Source: Podocnemis expansa (taxonomy: Eukaryota; Chordata; Testudines; Podocnemididae). From it: a stretch of 64,000 nucleotides of DNA. The stretch lies in the NCBI GenBank assembly GCA_007922195.1, contig ML682005.1, forward strand, positions 40,788,531 to 40,852,530, given 5' to 3'. This document shows, piece by piece, positions 9,986-22,100 of the stretch (positions within the stretch are counted from its first letter, which is position 1; the number at the start of each line of letters is the position of its first letter). The translations under genes and the position numbers were made by a program. The notes under the pieces were generated by a model. That model saw nothing but the letters and a program-made list of their open reading frames with translations. It was not told the origin of the DNA and ran no database searches.

Positions 9986-12200
9986 GCTTACCTCAGTATA
10001 GCTTCACTCCCTCTGTCTCATCTGTGCCATGGTGTGTCAAACTAATCTGATCGGAGGGGCCACATTGGAAGGCTGTGCTGGGGGGGTGAGGCGGGCCAGC
10101 CCAGAGGCACAGCTCAGAGCTCCTGCCCCACTCATTGACTTCAGCTTGCTGCAGAAGGTAGTGTGGTGGGGAGGGAGGGCAGCTGTACAGGTCCCATGTT
10201 TCTCCACTGGCAGTGGTGTACCAAGACTTTCTGGTGCTCAGGGCCTCATGTCCTATCTCCCCTGCCTTATGCAGCCCCTTCCCCACACAGGACAGGAGGA
10301 TCCCAGCAGCTGGCACCCCTGCTGCTCTGTATTGGGGGGGGGGTGATGCAAAGAGGGGGCATGAGGAAGACAGGGAGACAAAGGTGACAGCCCAAGATGC
10401 CAGATAGCCACTCCTGGGCCAGTGTAGTCCTAAAAACCATGTGCCGGCAGATTTTGTTACCATCTCAGTTTCTGTCAGAACAACCAAAGTAATAAAATCT
10501 GCCGGCACATGGTTTTTGGTACTACAGGTGCCCTGCACCAGGGCTGGATTAGAAGGGCCCCAGCCCAGGCTGCCCAGTTTTGGGGTGCCAATTGGCACCA
10601 CTGCCCTCCCACAACACAGCGCAGAATGTTAGTGGGGTGGGGCAGCTGTGGCCCTGTGTGTTGGAGAAGATTTGGGCTCAGGCCCTGCATCTGGCCTCTC
10701 CCCCAGCGCTCCCCCCACCAGGGCCTGTGCCTGCTTCCCCTGCAGCATCCTGGCTCTGCTCTCCATGCCCCAGCTTCTGTCCCCCCCACTGGCACCCCTC
10801 CAGAGCCCCAAGCCACAGACCCAGGACTGTCCCTAGGGGGCTGTGGGGCCCCAAGCAAATCACCCTCTGTGGGGCCCCCACTCGCCCCCTCCAGTACCAT
10901 GGGGGCAGGGCTGGGCATCCCAGGGGAGGGGCAGGCCCCACACCAGCTGGCCCATATCTCCTACCCCTTCCCCTCTGCTCAGGCACAGAACTGAGAGCAG
11001 CACATGTCACGGGGTGGAGGGGATGGCCAGACCAGCAGCGCTGAACTGGGCCACCCTTTTGGCCAGTTCACCTGGTCCCTGGCATGGTGGGGCAGTGATG
11101 CAGCCCTGCATGGCCCCCCAAAGCATGGGGCCCTGAGTGGCTGCCCCAGCTGCCTTACCCTAGAGATGGCCCTGTGCAGACCACCTCCAGCTTTCCCCTC
11201 CAGGGCAAGGCAGCCTACACCCAGGCTGTCTCTCAGAGCTGCATAGCCCAGCTCCTTGGCAGCCCAATGCTCCCCCTCTCACCGACCGACTTACCCCCTT
11301 CCCCATGCCCTTACCCAGTGGAGCCGAGCCCCACCCCCAAGGAGCTGCCACCATGCAGCTGGGGTGGAAGAGCAGGGCGAATTTTAAGTCCTCTACCTTC
11401 TCGTCTGCCCTGGTTACATAAAGCAGGGGGAGGGCCCCGCAGTACCTCTTGCTGCTCCAGGTGCTAGACTGGGTCTAGGGGTCCTCCTCTACACTGCACA
11501 GCAATGTTCCTGCCTGCCCTGCCCCACCAGCTCCCCACCCAGGGAGTGGAGAGTGGCCAGCATCTAACAGGCTTTATGGGGGCAGTGCCCTGGCTGCAAT
11601 AGGTCCATTCAGCAGAGTTCAGGCCATTTCAAGCCCAGCCCCCCCCCCCCCCCCACCAAGCGCTAAACAGAGGCCGCTGGCCCTGGATTGGGCCTGTTCA
11701 CTGTTGGGGGAGACCATGGCAAAGTAGCCCAAACTCCACTGAATGGGCCCCCTCCAGTCCAAGCCCTGGCCCTGCCCCCAGAAAGCCTCCATCAACACTG
11801 GACCAGGCTCTCTGTCCTCTGGGGTGGGGTGACTGGCCAGGGGCAGGGCAAGCAGTAATTCTGCCTGCTCTGCAGCAGAGGGGAGGCTGGCTTCTGGCCT
11901 TGGCCCCCCTACTAGCACTGTTCCTCCTCCAGCGCTTCTGGCCTGTGCACTGGGAGGGGACATGGGGGGGGTCACTGTGAGCTAGCCCAGAGGCTGGGCA
12001 CGCTGCACTCCCACCTCGCCCTTGTCTTCAGCTAGTTGCTGAAGGCAGGATGTCAATAGAGGGACAATAGCGCTGTTCCGCGGGCCAGATCAGACTTGCC
12101 TATGGGCTGGATCCAGACTGCAGGCCATGAGATTGACACTCCAATCTATGGTACTTCTGCTCTTTCACAGACACTTCTTAGCTACTAGTGCTCCCTCTCT
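9986..12200. other. GC-rich unassigned tract with fragments of repeats
   Basis: Composition changes sharply from about 10030. Pieces such as 'ggccagatcagacttgcc...gggctggatccagac' near 12085-12150 resemble the end of a MITE also hinted at in 51230-51294. Open frames at 10475-11136 overlap in many frames, as expected in GC-rich non-coding DNA. A strong hairpin at 10432-10517 is listed separately. Confidence 0.45.
10432..10517. repeat. Near-perfect inverted repeat, 29-bp arms
   Basis: Arms 10432-10460 and 10489-10517 are reverse complements with a single difference that is a G:U wobble as RNA. The loop is 28 bases. Complementarity continues outward imperfectly to about 10423 and 10526. The arm core is CCATGTGCCGGCAGATTTT. 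It could be a very short foldback element or the source of a hairpin transcript. No other copy was seen in the window. Confidence 0.8.
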
Positions 12201-14830
12201 GCTACTGTGATTGCTTGATCTGCCACAGGAACCTAACCTTCTTCTCGCCCTCTTGAGTGATCTGAGCTCTTACCTTTCAGCTTCTCATGACTTCTTGATC
12301 ATTCTCTTAGACTCCACAGACAGCAACCAGGTCCCCTTACAGCAGTCCCTCCCCAGCAGGCCAGATGGCAGAGCAACCAGGCCCAACCACCCACTATCAA
12401 CACCCAGGCCCCATGGACAGTAAACAGAAATCATAGCGGCCCCCCAGAAACATACTTCCAAGACCTGACACCAGTAGTGGCGACCAGAGGAACTTTCCCA
12501 CACCACAACACCATAGGAAACACCACCATCACCATTACAGCAACCCATACACCCAGAGCCGTAACGTGGTGTTTTGCTGATTGGAAAGCACCCCTTGCCA
12601 TTAGCAGTGCTTAGAGCCGGTGCCGCAAAAGCCACCCCTTAATAGAGTGGCTCCATTGAGCCACTCCATGCCACCTGGGGCTTTGCCTCATTGGCCCCAC
12701 CTTAGTTACGGCTCTGCACACACCAGATCCTATGTGCAGCAACAGACCACCCCACACCCCATTACAAGTAGCTTCCAGACCAGACCTGACCCCACGGGCA
12801 GCAACCAGGAACACCCCTCCCTCCTGTTACAAACCTCAGACCAGAGCCCCTTGTGGCAGCTGGGGATGGACAGATCCCGCCGAGACCAACTCTACAGCAT
12901 GATAATAAAAGCACAACATGAGAGCCCCATACCACACCATCTGGGCAGCAAGCAGAGAACCCCCATCACACAGACCAAACCAAATCCCCTTGCTCCAACA
13001 GGCCCCACCCCATCACACAGAGCCACACCATGACCTCCCATGATAGCAACCAGAGACCAACCCCCTGCAACGCAACAAACCCCCGACCTGAGCCCACAGG
13101 CAGCAAGCCAACAACCAACCACAGGGGTGGCAATCAAAGGAATCCCCTACCCTAGCACCCCCCCAACAGACCTCATGGGGCAGTAGAGGATCCCACCATC
13201 ACCATAATGACCACAGTATATCCCATGGGTAGCAACCACAGAGCTTCCCACCCCACATGTTGACCCCAGACCAGACCTCATCCTGTACAGCACTAAACAG
13301 AGAATATGCACCCCCTCAAACACCCCACCTTAGAGCCCAGAACAGCAACCAGCTCCCCTTACAAGATACTGAAAGCACAATATTACCCCCAGCAACCAGT
13401 CTCACAGGAGGGCAGACCATATGCCAGGGGTCTCAAGCTTGGGCCCACGTAAAGACTAGTATGTTAGTCTGAGGGCCACACCACCGAAACCTCTTCATAT
13501 AACAATATTGCAAATATCAGTAACAATTGTGTCATCGTGGCCTGCAGGAAATAGCTTTAGGGGCTGCATGCAGCCCACGGGCTGCATGTTTGAGACCCCT
13601 ACATTAGCCCAAGGGCCACACCACTGAAACCTTTTCATACAAGGATATTACAAATATCGGTAATGATAGCATTGTTGAGAGCTGCAGGAAATAGCTTTAG
13701 GGGCTGCATGCAGCCCAGGGGCCATTTGTTTGAGACCCCTGCCATATGCCTTTAAAGCAGCATCCTCCACAGCATGGCAACCAGACCCACCCAAGTAACA
13801 CTCAAACCCCACAAGGCAGCTATCCAAGACCCCACTACAGCAGCAACCCCCAGTTCAAACCCCATCACATGGCAACCAGATACCCTGCCACTCTACAAGA
13901 AACCTAAGAGCTGACCCCACAGGTGACAACCGGAGGAACACTGCCCACCCACCTTCCCAAAACTCCGGACCAGACTGGACCCTACACATCCCCTTACAAC
14001 AGCAGCTTGCACCCCTAGGCCCCACAGCACAGTAAACAGTTCATCCCACCCCCTCAGCAAATCTTGTCCCATCTCCTCCATTCCAAATCCACCCACATCA
14101 CAAACACAGACCAGATGCCACAGCCACCCCACCCTGCAGTAGCAACCCCCAAACCAGATCCCATGGCACATTCACCAACCACTCCTGTCACATCAGAGCC
14201 ATACCACAGCAGAACCCACTGTGCAACCCCCAGCAGCCCCCCTTCCTCCAATAGCAACCCCCAAATTAGACCCCATAGCACAGCCACCACTTTAACAACC
14301 CCCAAACAAGGGCCCACAGCACTGCCCCTAGTGGTCCACCCCTACCCACCTGGAGCAACACCAAACCAGGCTCCACAGTGCAATAGTCAGCATGCATGCT
14401 GCCTGGAGTAGCCCCCAGACTTGACATGCACTGGCACTCACACTGCCAAACCAGAGCCCACAGCACACCATCAGTGCCTGCCCTATAGTAAACCCTAAAC
14501 CAGACCCCTCTATACAGCAACCCTGAGATTAAACTTCAAGGCACAGAGCCCAGGATCCACCCTGCTCTGCCCTCCATTCTCAGTCTAGATCCCATAGCAG
14601 CTACTCCCCACCTATCACAACCCCCAGACACAAACTACAGTACCAAGCACCAAAGAAGACTCCACATAAGACACCTATTTTGACCAGCCCCCCCAAAAGT
14701 CCCAGGTGCCCAAAGGATCCTCCCACCCATTACTGATAACCCCTCGGCCAGACCTCAAGGCCACCAGACCACCCCCCACAGGTCCCTATAGCAACCCCCA
14801 ACCAGACCACACCCCACCCCTCCCCAAGCT
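12201..14830. repeat. A/C-rich degenerate tandem-like array
   Basis: Over about 2.6 kb the + strand is dominated by C and A and poor in G and T. It repeatedly returns to 'cagcaaccag' followed by C-rich runs (for example near 12320, 12370, 12798, 12950, 13048, 13090, 13140, 13345 and 13392). Spacing is irregular and units are diverged, so it looks like an old minisatellite. A MITE is inserted at 13425-13741. Open frames here are compositional. Confidence 0.55.
13425..13741. mobile_element. hAT-like MITE with 8-bp duplication CCATATGC and internal tandem duplication
   Basis: The ends are CAGGGGTCTCAAGC and TTTGAGACCCCTG. Perfect 8-bp duplications CCATATGC lie at 13417-13424 and 13742-13749. 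The right portion is present twice: 13473-13600 and 13611-13740 share 'gggccacaccac(c/t)gaaacc', 'caggaaatagctttag' and 'tttgagacccct'. Confidence 0.8.
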
Positions 14831-15948
14831 CCATGCAAATAACCTGTGAGGGACACCCCAACAAGCATGGCAGTCACACTTGCCCTAGAGTTTGAGATTT
14901 TAGGGAGACTTTTCCACAGCTTAGAAATCTCCCTCCCCAAGAGAGCCCTGGGAAAGGGTGCACTCACCATCCACACTCCTGCCCATGGCCAGGTGTGGCA
15001 TAACAGCTCTTTCAGGCTGTCAAACCCTTACCTATGGCCACTCTATCACTACAGTGCTCTCTTTCCTCCACTCAACCCTCTAGGTCAGTCACAGTTCAGT
15101 TCACCCCTCCTGGGAGAAGAGAGAATCCAATGGAGAACAGTTCAACAACTCAACAAAGTCTTTGGCCCCAGCACCAGACCCTTTCTCCTCACCCCCTTGC
15201 CTCAGGGCTTTCTAACAGCCTCCTGCCCTTTTCCAAACTCAGAATTGCAAAGAAGCCCTCCTGCTACTTGGGTTTCCAGCCCAGTGACCTTCAACCACCA
15301 AGATCTGTATGGTCCCCTCCTTACCTTTGTTTCTCCAGACTCCTTCCTGAACAGCCTGTCTCAGTCCTTTCTCTCCTAGACTGAAGTTTCCCCCTGCTCA
15401 ACACTGTGAGCCCACCCTTCAAACTCTCTTTTCTGCAACAGACTCCCTCTCCCCCTCACTTTTCAACCTTCTAAGCTTCAATTATACCTGGTCCTTCCTA
15501 CAGGTGCAGCCAGGTAACTTAATTGGCTTCTCTGGGGTGCTGTTAACCCCTTCAGGGCCTCAGTGGGATGCACACACCCAACATCATCTTCTCTGACAAC
15601 TCTTCTCATGTCTTCCTGCTGGGACCTTGTGTTCCTCCCTCCTCTTTCTGCTTTGGCATCTTTAGCAAACTCAGCATGTTTGCCAGGTCCCATCTTCCCT
15701 GCCTCACCCCTAACATATACAAACAGAGAAAGAGAGCCTGAGGTGAAGGAGACAAATTAACCCTCCACAACATCAAACCATTTCCTTGCACCCGTGCAGG
15801 GATGTGACGTCAGACGACTGGGAGCATGGAATGGGCACCGGAAGAAACAGAGTAAGATGATTGCACTGAGCAAGCTTGATTTGTGTACACCCAGGCCCAA
15901 GAAGGTAACCCCATTCTAATCCATCAATTGAAAACACAGCAGCCAGGG
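14831..15948. other. Unassigned region with a 177-codon open frame
   Basis: An open frame on the + strand at 14846-15379 (177 codons) overlaps a second one at 15034-15384. It has no motif I recognise, is rich in L, S, P and F, and lies at the edge of a C-rich array. The region could be part of an old LTR or another repeat. I do not call it a gene. Confidence 0.4.
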
Positions 15949-15956
15949 CTTAGAAT

Positions 15957-16246
15957 CAGAGGCGCTGCTGGCTGGGGGAGGGACCTGGGACACGGGCCCA
16001 GGCCCCACCCCCGGCCTGCAGCCCCACCCCCAGCCTGCAGGCCCTGCCCCCTGGCCAGGGACAGGGCCAGGTGCTGCCGCGCCACCGCGGGTGGCCAGGC
16101 CCCAGATCCCCAGCTGGGGATGGGGCCACCGCAGCCGCCAGCGCCTGGGCCCCGGATCAGCGGCCCAATTGGGCTGGAGATCTGGGGCACTGGCAATGGG
16201 GTTCGGGACACATGCCCCAGAGTGCCCAGCGCCAGCGATGCCCCTG
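15957..16246. mobile_element. GC-rich hAT-like MITE with 8-bp duplication CTTAGAAT
   Basis: The left end CAGAGGCGCTGCTGG and right end CCAGCGATGCCCCTG form terminal inverted repeats. Perfect 8-bp duplications CTTAGAAT lie at 15949-15956 and 16247-16254. It is the same family as 6589-7218 but about half the length, because it holds fewer internal GC-rich units. Confidence 0.8.
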
Positions 16247-16254
16247 CTTAGAAT

Positions 16255-17700
16255 AATAGTGGGTGCCTGTTGCTTTTCTCCCAGCAGATGCAAGGGCCCT
16301 GGTGCTCAGAGAGTTTGTGGCGGGATAGGTGTTATCTCCCACTATTTATTCCAGGGTACTAAGCTGCCCATAAACTGCACATGAAGATCAAAACCTAGGG
16401 GTCATAAAACTCGTGCGCCCTCCTTGCAATGCATCCTCCTTAGGCAATGTAGCCATGAAGCACGAACAGCCAGCAGAGGAGTGTAGCTGGTTTTCTAGTA
16501 CAGAGCTCTGAGCCTGCAGGACACTGTGCATGCCAGGGGCAGAGACAGCTATGCAGGGCTCTGAAGAAACTGCAAAGCATGATGTGATTACTGGGAGGCA
16601 GAATCTGCAATGGCATTTAAAACTGAAAAGTAGATCCAACAGCTAAGGGAAAACAGGAACTGCATCCAACAAGCTGAGCGTACGCGCACGTGCGTGTGTG
16701 TGTGTACATGTTACAGGCTGGTACTGCTGTACTTGTGAGAAGAACAGATCTCACTAGCACACATTCCTGGCCAGTTACCCAGTACTTGTGTTTAGCAAAG
16801 ATATGCTTTGGGAATACATTATCATCTATTCCTTTTCTTATACTATGACATCAGAACACCTTATCAGGGTTATAGGTGGCACCAAAAAGGTGGCTTGTCC
16901 TATAGGGCTGCTATCTGAAGGGCTCTTTTTCTTCTCTCCCTCCCTTCCTCTTCACTATCAGCCTTAACCTTGAAGCTGAAATCTGCCTAGCAAAGGATAA
17001 TCTCCTGGGCTTTCCATAAAGGGGCAAGTGGCAACAGTTTAGGTCCGCACTGTCCAGAGACCTAATTTAATTTCATAAGGGATTGATCAGTCACTTGTTT
17101 TGGAGGCACTTTTCACCACAGAAGAACAAGATAACCATGAGGGAGCAAATCAACGAGATTACAACCAAGATGGATGTGCCAAGACACTGCTGTGCAGTGT
17201 TCTCCACCAGAGAAGAGGAACAGCTCCAGGCTCAGGTATACAGATAAGGCTGAGGTGCTTCAGAGAGAAGCTAGAAGGTTCAGTCTAAATCACAAACTAC
17301 TACCGAGGTGGTTAGCAAAGGGTGAGCATGTAACACAAAGCAATTCAGGAAAAATGATTTTGTTTTTGTGGGAAGGCACTTTTGAGCAAGAGACTGGAAG
17401 CCAGCCACTCCTGAATGGCAATCTCACCTCTGACAGGCATGCCATCTGCTGCCTTGGTCAACATTTTTTGGGTGGTCTTGGCCGAGGCCAAAAGAAGAAT
17501 CTCTCACCAAGACTAACTATGAAGAGTCCCTAGGGAAAAGGGCTACCTGTCAGGCAGCCCATGCTGTTACTACTGACCCTATACTATTTCCATGGATACA
17601 GTATATCTCAGTCTTTAGGGCTGCCAAGTCAATGTTTCTTATTAACTAAAACCCTGAGGGTGCCCTTGTTCACCCTATCAGGTTTCTGCAAATGGCAAGT
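16255..17700. other. Unassigned intergenic DNA
   Basis: No gene or complete repeat was recognised. A 30-base alternating purine-pyrimidine tract (gtacgcgcacgtgcgtgtgt and onward) lies at about 16680-16710. Open frames at 17100-17533 carry no familiar motif. Confidence 0.45.
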
Positions 17701-17704
17701 GGGA

Positions 17705-17820
17705 GCCCAAGCAGTTAGTTTGAACTAAAAAGTTAGTTCAAACTCTTAGTTCTATCTTTCAAACTACTTAGTTTGGACTAACCAAGTCTGAACTAAGATT
17801 TTAAGTGTAGACATAGCCAT
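17705..17820. mobile_element. Truncated Harbinger-like element end
   Basis: It carries the TTAGTTTGAACTAA words and ends gtgtagacatagcc, matching the right ends of the 6556-7622 and 57976-58452 elements. The left terminus is missing. Confidence 0.55.
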
Positions 17821-18529
17821 ACTGTTATACCAATTTAGTCACTGGGTAGAAATGACTGACTGAACTGAATTCACTTAGAAGTAAGGAAAGTGAACAAGGA
17901 GTCTGATGGCACTTTAAAAGATTAAAAAATTTAAGGAGGTTAAGATGCCATATCAGACTGCTGCTCAGTTGGGGGGGGGGGGGAAGGGGTCAGATGTTTG
18001 CTTGATGTCATGGGCTCTCCCTTACAAGCATGACCTGATTAGCAATCAGCTCTATCTTTTAACAAGTATTGCACTGGTCAAATAGTGCTTGTCATTCTTA
18101 GTCAAGCTCTGTATGGAGTCTTTCACTATTTTAAGTGACCATTATACCTGAAATCACAGATAATCAGGTCTAAGTGCTAGTGCTTAGACCTGGAGTATGG
18201 GAAAGTATTTTGTGGGGACTAAACATTTCTAGCCTGCATCACTTAACTCCCCCCCCACTGAGACCTAAAATCCCATAAATTGAGTCACACAAAGTGTGGA
18301 GAAGGACACTATATCCATAACAAAGGTGATTGAGTGAAGTATTGAAGAACATGACCAACAGCTAGAGGAATAAGCAAGGTGCTACTGCCTTTGTCCCCCT
18401 TTTCCCTTGAAAGTGAACTCTTGTGAAAGCACCTCTGAACTGTGGGTCTCCCTCCAGTATGGACAAGGAGGACAACAAGGTGAGTGAGGTATGGAGAAGA
18501 GAGAGGAGCATGATAAAGGAACATTTGTT

Positions 18530-18620
18530 TGTTGAACAAACAAGGAGTCTAGTAGCACTTTTAAAGACTAACAGTTTTATTATCTCACTGTGTTTTAGCA
18601 ACTTTGCTCCAGAATGCTAG
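18530..18620. repeat. Fragment of the AGACTAACAG retroposon family
   Basis: It reads aacaaggagtctagtagcac, then aaagactaacagttttatta. This matches the copies at 28608-28815, 30740-30862 and 51505-51585. A weaker relative lies near 17890-17960. Confidence 0.55.
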
Positions 18621-19125
18621 ACTTGCGACTGGGAAACTTATATAAATATTTCCTAGTAGGCCAAGATTTTTTAAATGCTTTATTTGCCAAGGTTATTATC
18701 TCACATCATCACTACCTTGAGAGGTCATTATCTTGGATATTTTCTGTACTAATTTTTTTATGTTTTAATTAATTTTTACATAAGAGCATTAGGCTGGCCA
18801 TACTGGATTTAAACAATGGCCATCTAGCCCAGTAACCTGTTTTCTGACAGTGGCCAATGCCAGGTGCCTCAGAGGAAATGAACTGAATATTCAATCATGG
18901 AGCTATCCAGCTCTTGACATCTAGTCCCACCTTATTGTAAAAGGAGACCAGGAACATTTCAGAGCATGGTGTTGCATTCATCCCTGTCCACCCCAGTTAA
19001 TACCATTGATTCCAAACTGAAAAGTCTCAGTTATATTAAGCTCTTCTTAGACAGAAGCTGTGCAATTCCCCTAATCATTTTAATTGCCTTTCTCTGTACC
19101 TTTTCCAGTTCTACTATATATATAA

Positions 19126-22100
19126 AAAAATTCCTCTCTCACCCCTATGGGTGGTATGTGTCATCCTCAACCTCGGGTCCTCTACCAGAGGCCTGGGAGT
19201 TTGAGGGTTCTGCACAGTATCTTAGCTGTTCTTAGCACTGCACTCTTCTGGACAGAGAGCTCTGATGTTGTTCCTGGGATCTGTTGGAGCCACTCTCCCA
19301 GCTTAGGAGTCACATGTTCCTGTACACAATGCCAGCTACTTGGTTATGCCGTTCAGTGTATGCTGTTCCTGCCTGCATCTTACATCCTGCCACTATGTGT
19401 TGGACTGTCTCTGAGGCCTCTCTGCACAGTCTGCACCTTGCATCCTGTCTAGTGTGGTAGACCCCTGCTTCAATGGATCTGGTGCTCAGTGCCTGTTCTT
19501 GTGCTGCTATAATCAGTGCCTCAGTGCTGTCTTTTAGTCCAGCTTTTTCCAGCCACTGGTAGGATTTCCCAATGTCAGCCACCTCAGCTATCTGTCGATG
19601 GTACATTCCATGCAGGGTCTTGTCTTGCCATGGCACTTCTTCTGCTTGATCTTCCTCCCATGTCTGCTGCTGCTGTCTCAGGCATTCTCTCAGCAGCTCA
19701 TCTTTGGGTGCCATCTTACTGATGTACTCCTGGATGCTCTGGGTTTCATCCAGGACTGTGGCTTTGACACTGACCAAACCCCGCCCACCTTCTTTCCGGC
19801 TGGCGTACAGTCTCTGGGTGTTGGACTTGGGGTGGAAACCTCCGTACATTGTGAGGAGCTTCCGGGTCTTCACATCGGCAGCCTCCATGTCCTCCTTTGG
19901 CCAGCTCACTATACCAGCAGGGTATCTGATGACTGGCAGGGCGTACCTGTTGATGGCGTGGATCTTGTTCTTCCCATTGAGCTAGCTCTTCAGGACCTGT
20001 CTTATCCTTTGGTGGTACTTGGATGTTGCTGTCTTCCTTGCCTCCTCATCGTGAGTCCCATGTGACTGTGGGATGCCAAGGTACTTGTAGCTGGTCTGTA
20101 TGTCTGCTATGTGGCCTGCTGGTAGTTCCACCCCATCAGTCTTGACTACCTTCCCTCTCTTTACTACCATCCGGCCACACTTCTCCAGTCCGAATGACAT
20201 CCCAATATCCTCACTGTAGATCCGTGTCAGGTGGATTAGCGAGTCGATGTCTCGTTCATTCTTAGCATACAGCTTGATGTCATCCATGTAGAGGAGGTGG
20301 CTGATGGTAGTTCCACTCTTGAACTTGTATCCGTATCCAGTCCTTGTGATTATCTGGCTGAGGGGGTTCAAGCCAATGCAGAACAGCAGCGGGGACAGCG
20401 CATCACCTTGGTATATGCCGCACTTGATGGCCACTTGTGCAAGCTGTCTTGAGTTGACTTCCAGTGTTGTCTTCCACAGTCCCATTGAGTTCTTGAGGAA
20501 GGTTCTTAGTGTCCTGTTGACTTTGTATAGCGCCAGACATTCACAGATCCATGTGTGCGGCATTGAGTCGTAGGCTTTCCTGTAGTCAATCCAGGCTGTG
20601 CTCAGATTGGTCTGTCTAGACCTTGAGTCTTGGGTGACTGCTCTATCTATGAGCAGCTGGTGTTTTGAGCCTCTGGTGTTGTTCCCAATGCCCTTCTGAG
20701 CTGTGCTCATGTACTGGCCCACGTGGTCCTGTAGCTTGGCGGCTATGATGCCTGATAGGACTTTCCATGTTGTGGGGAGGCAGGTTATTGGCTGGTAGTT
20801 GGATGGTGCTGTTCCCTTTTGGGGGTCTTTCATGATCAGCACTGTCCTTCCTTGTGTTAGCCAGTCTGGGTGGGAGCCTGCTGCTAGCAGCTGGTTCATC
20901 TGTGCTGCTAGGCGTTCATGCACTGCTGTTAGTTTCTTTAGCCAGTAGGTGTGGATCATGTCCGGGCCAGGTGCTGTCCAGCTCTTCATGTTCTTGACCC
21001 GCTGTTGGATGTCGGCTATTGTGATGGTGACTGGTTCCTGTTCTGGGAGATTGCTGTGGTCTGTTCTCAGGTCCTGAAGCCACTTTGCACTGGTGTTATG
21101 AGTCTTCTCTTTCTCCCAGATGTTCTTCCAGTACTGTTGAGTTTCTGCTGTTGGTGGCTCTGCTGTTGTTGTGTTGTTGCGTTGTTGCACTGCAGTTGGG
21201 AGTACACCTTGGATGGTTCTTTGGAGAACAGGGCATTTATCTTTTTGGCCTCTGCTTCTCTAGTGTATCTCCTTAGCCTGGTGGCCAGTGCTGTGAGCCT
21301 TTGCTTAGCAGTCTCTAGGGCTTCAGATGGAGTCAGGCCCTTGTATTTTCTCAGTAGCCAAGTCTTATCCTTAATCTCTACACCCTTCTGTAGTTCCACC
21401 AGCCGGCTAACTTCTCTCCGGGTTGCCTTGATCTTATCCTCCAACCTCATTTTCCAGGGAGGGTATGTATTGCTGTTCTTCTTGATCATGTAGCCAAGCA
21501 TCTCCAGGATTACAGAGGCTGTCGCATATACCAGTTCATTGGTTTCAGTGATGGTGGTAGTAGGAATTGTCATTAGGGCTTTATTGGCATCTTCTAGCAT
21601 ACTATCTGATGGTACTTCTCCAACGAGCCTTGGTAATCGGTCTCCAGGGTTGACTGTAGCTAGTTTATCCATGATCTTATGCCTCATATCAGCTGCTGTG
21701 TTCTGTAATGGAGGGGGTGGCAGTGAAGTTCCAGCTTCAGGTGGTGGCTGCATATCTAGTTGTTCTTCTGGGACTTCTTCTTGAGTGTGGGAGGTAACGT
21801 GCAGTTGGTCTATCTCCAATTGTGAGAGCAGCTGCCTCTTTACTATGTTGAAGCGTTGGGTAACTAGCTGTTTCTCAGTTAGTGTGGATGTAGGTCTTTT
21901 GTCCATCCATAGTTCCCTCATACGTTTCATATATCCCCTCTCATTAGGTCTGCTGTTGCAGTAGCATTCCATCAATTCCAGGTTCTCTTGTCTCATCCAT
22001 GCATGGTTTGTTCCAGTAGCCCACTTATCGTCAGATTGTCCTGGTTCCCCAACATCTGGCGCAGACCTTGTTAATCCGGGCGACGTCCGAGCCAGCATGA

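Noticed and set aside
10475..11136. Several overlapping open frames of 90-161 codons on both strands
   Set aside because: High G/C with few stops, no motif, no splice logic, and frames overlapping on both strands.
14846..15379. 177-codon open frame
   Set aside because: Low-complexity L/S/P composition next to a C-rich array. I found no family resemblance. Copy number and transcript data would decide.
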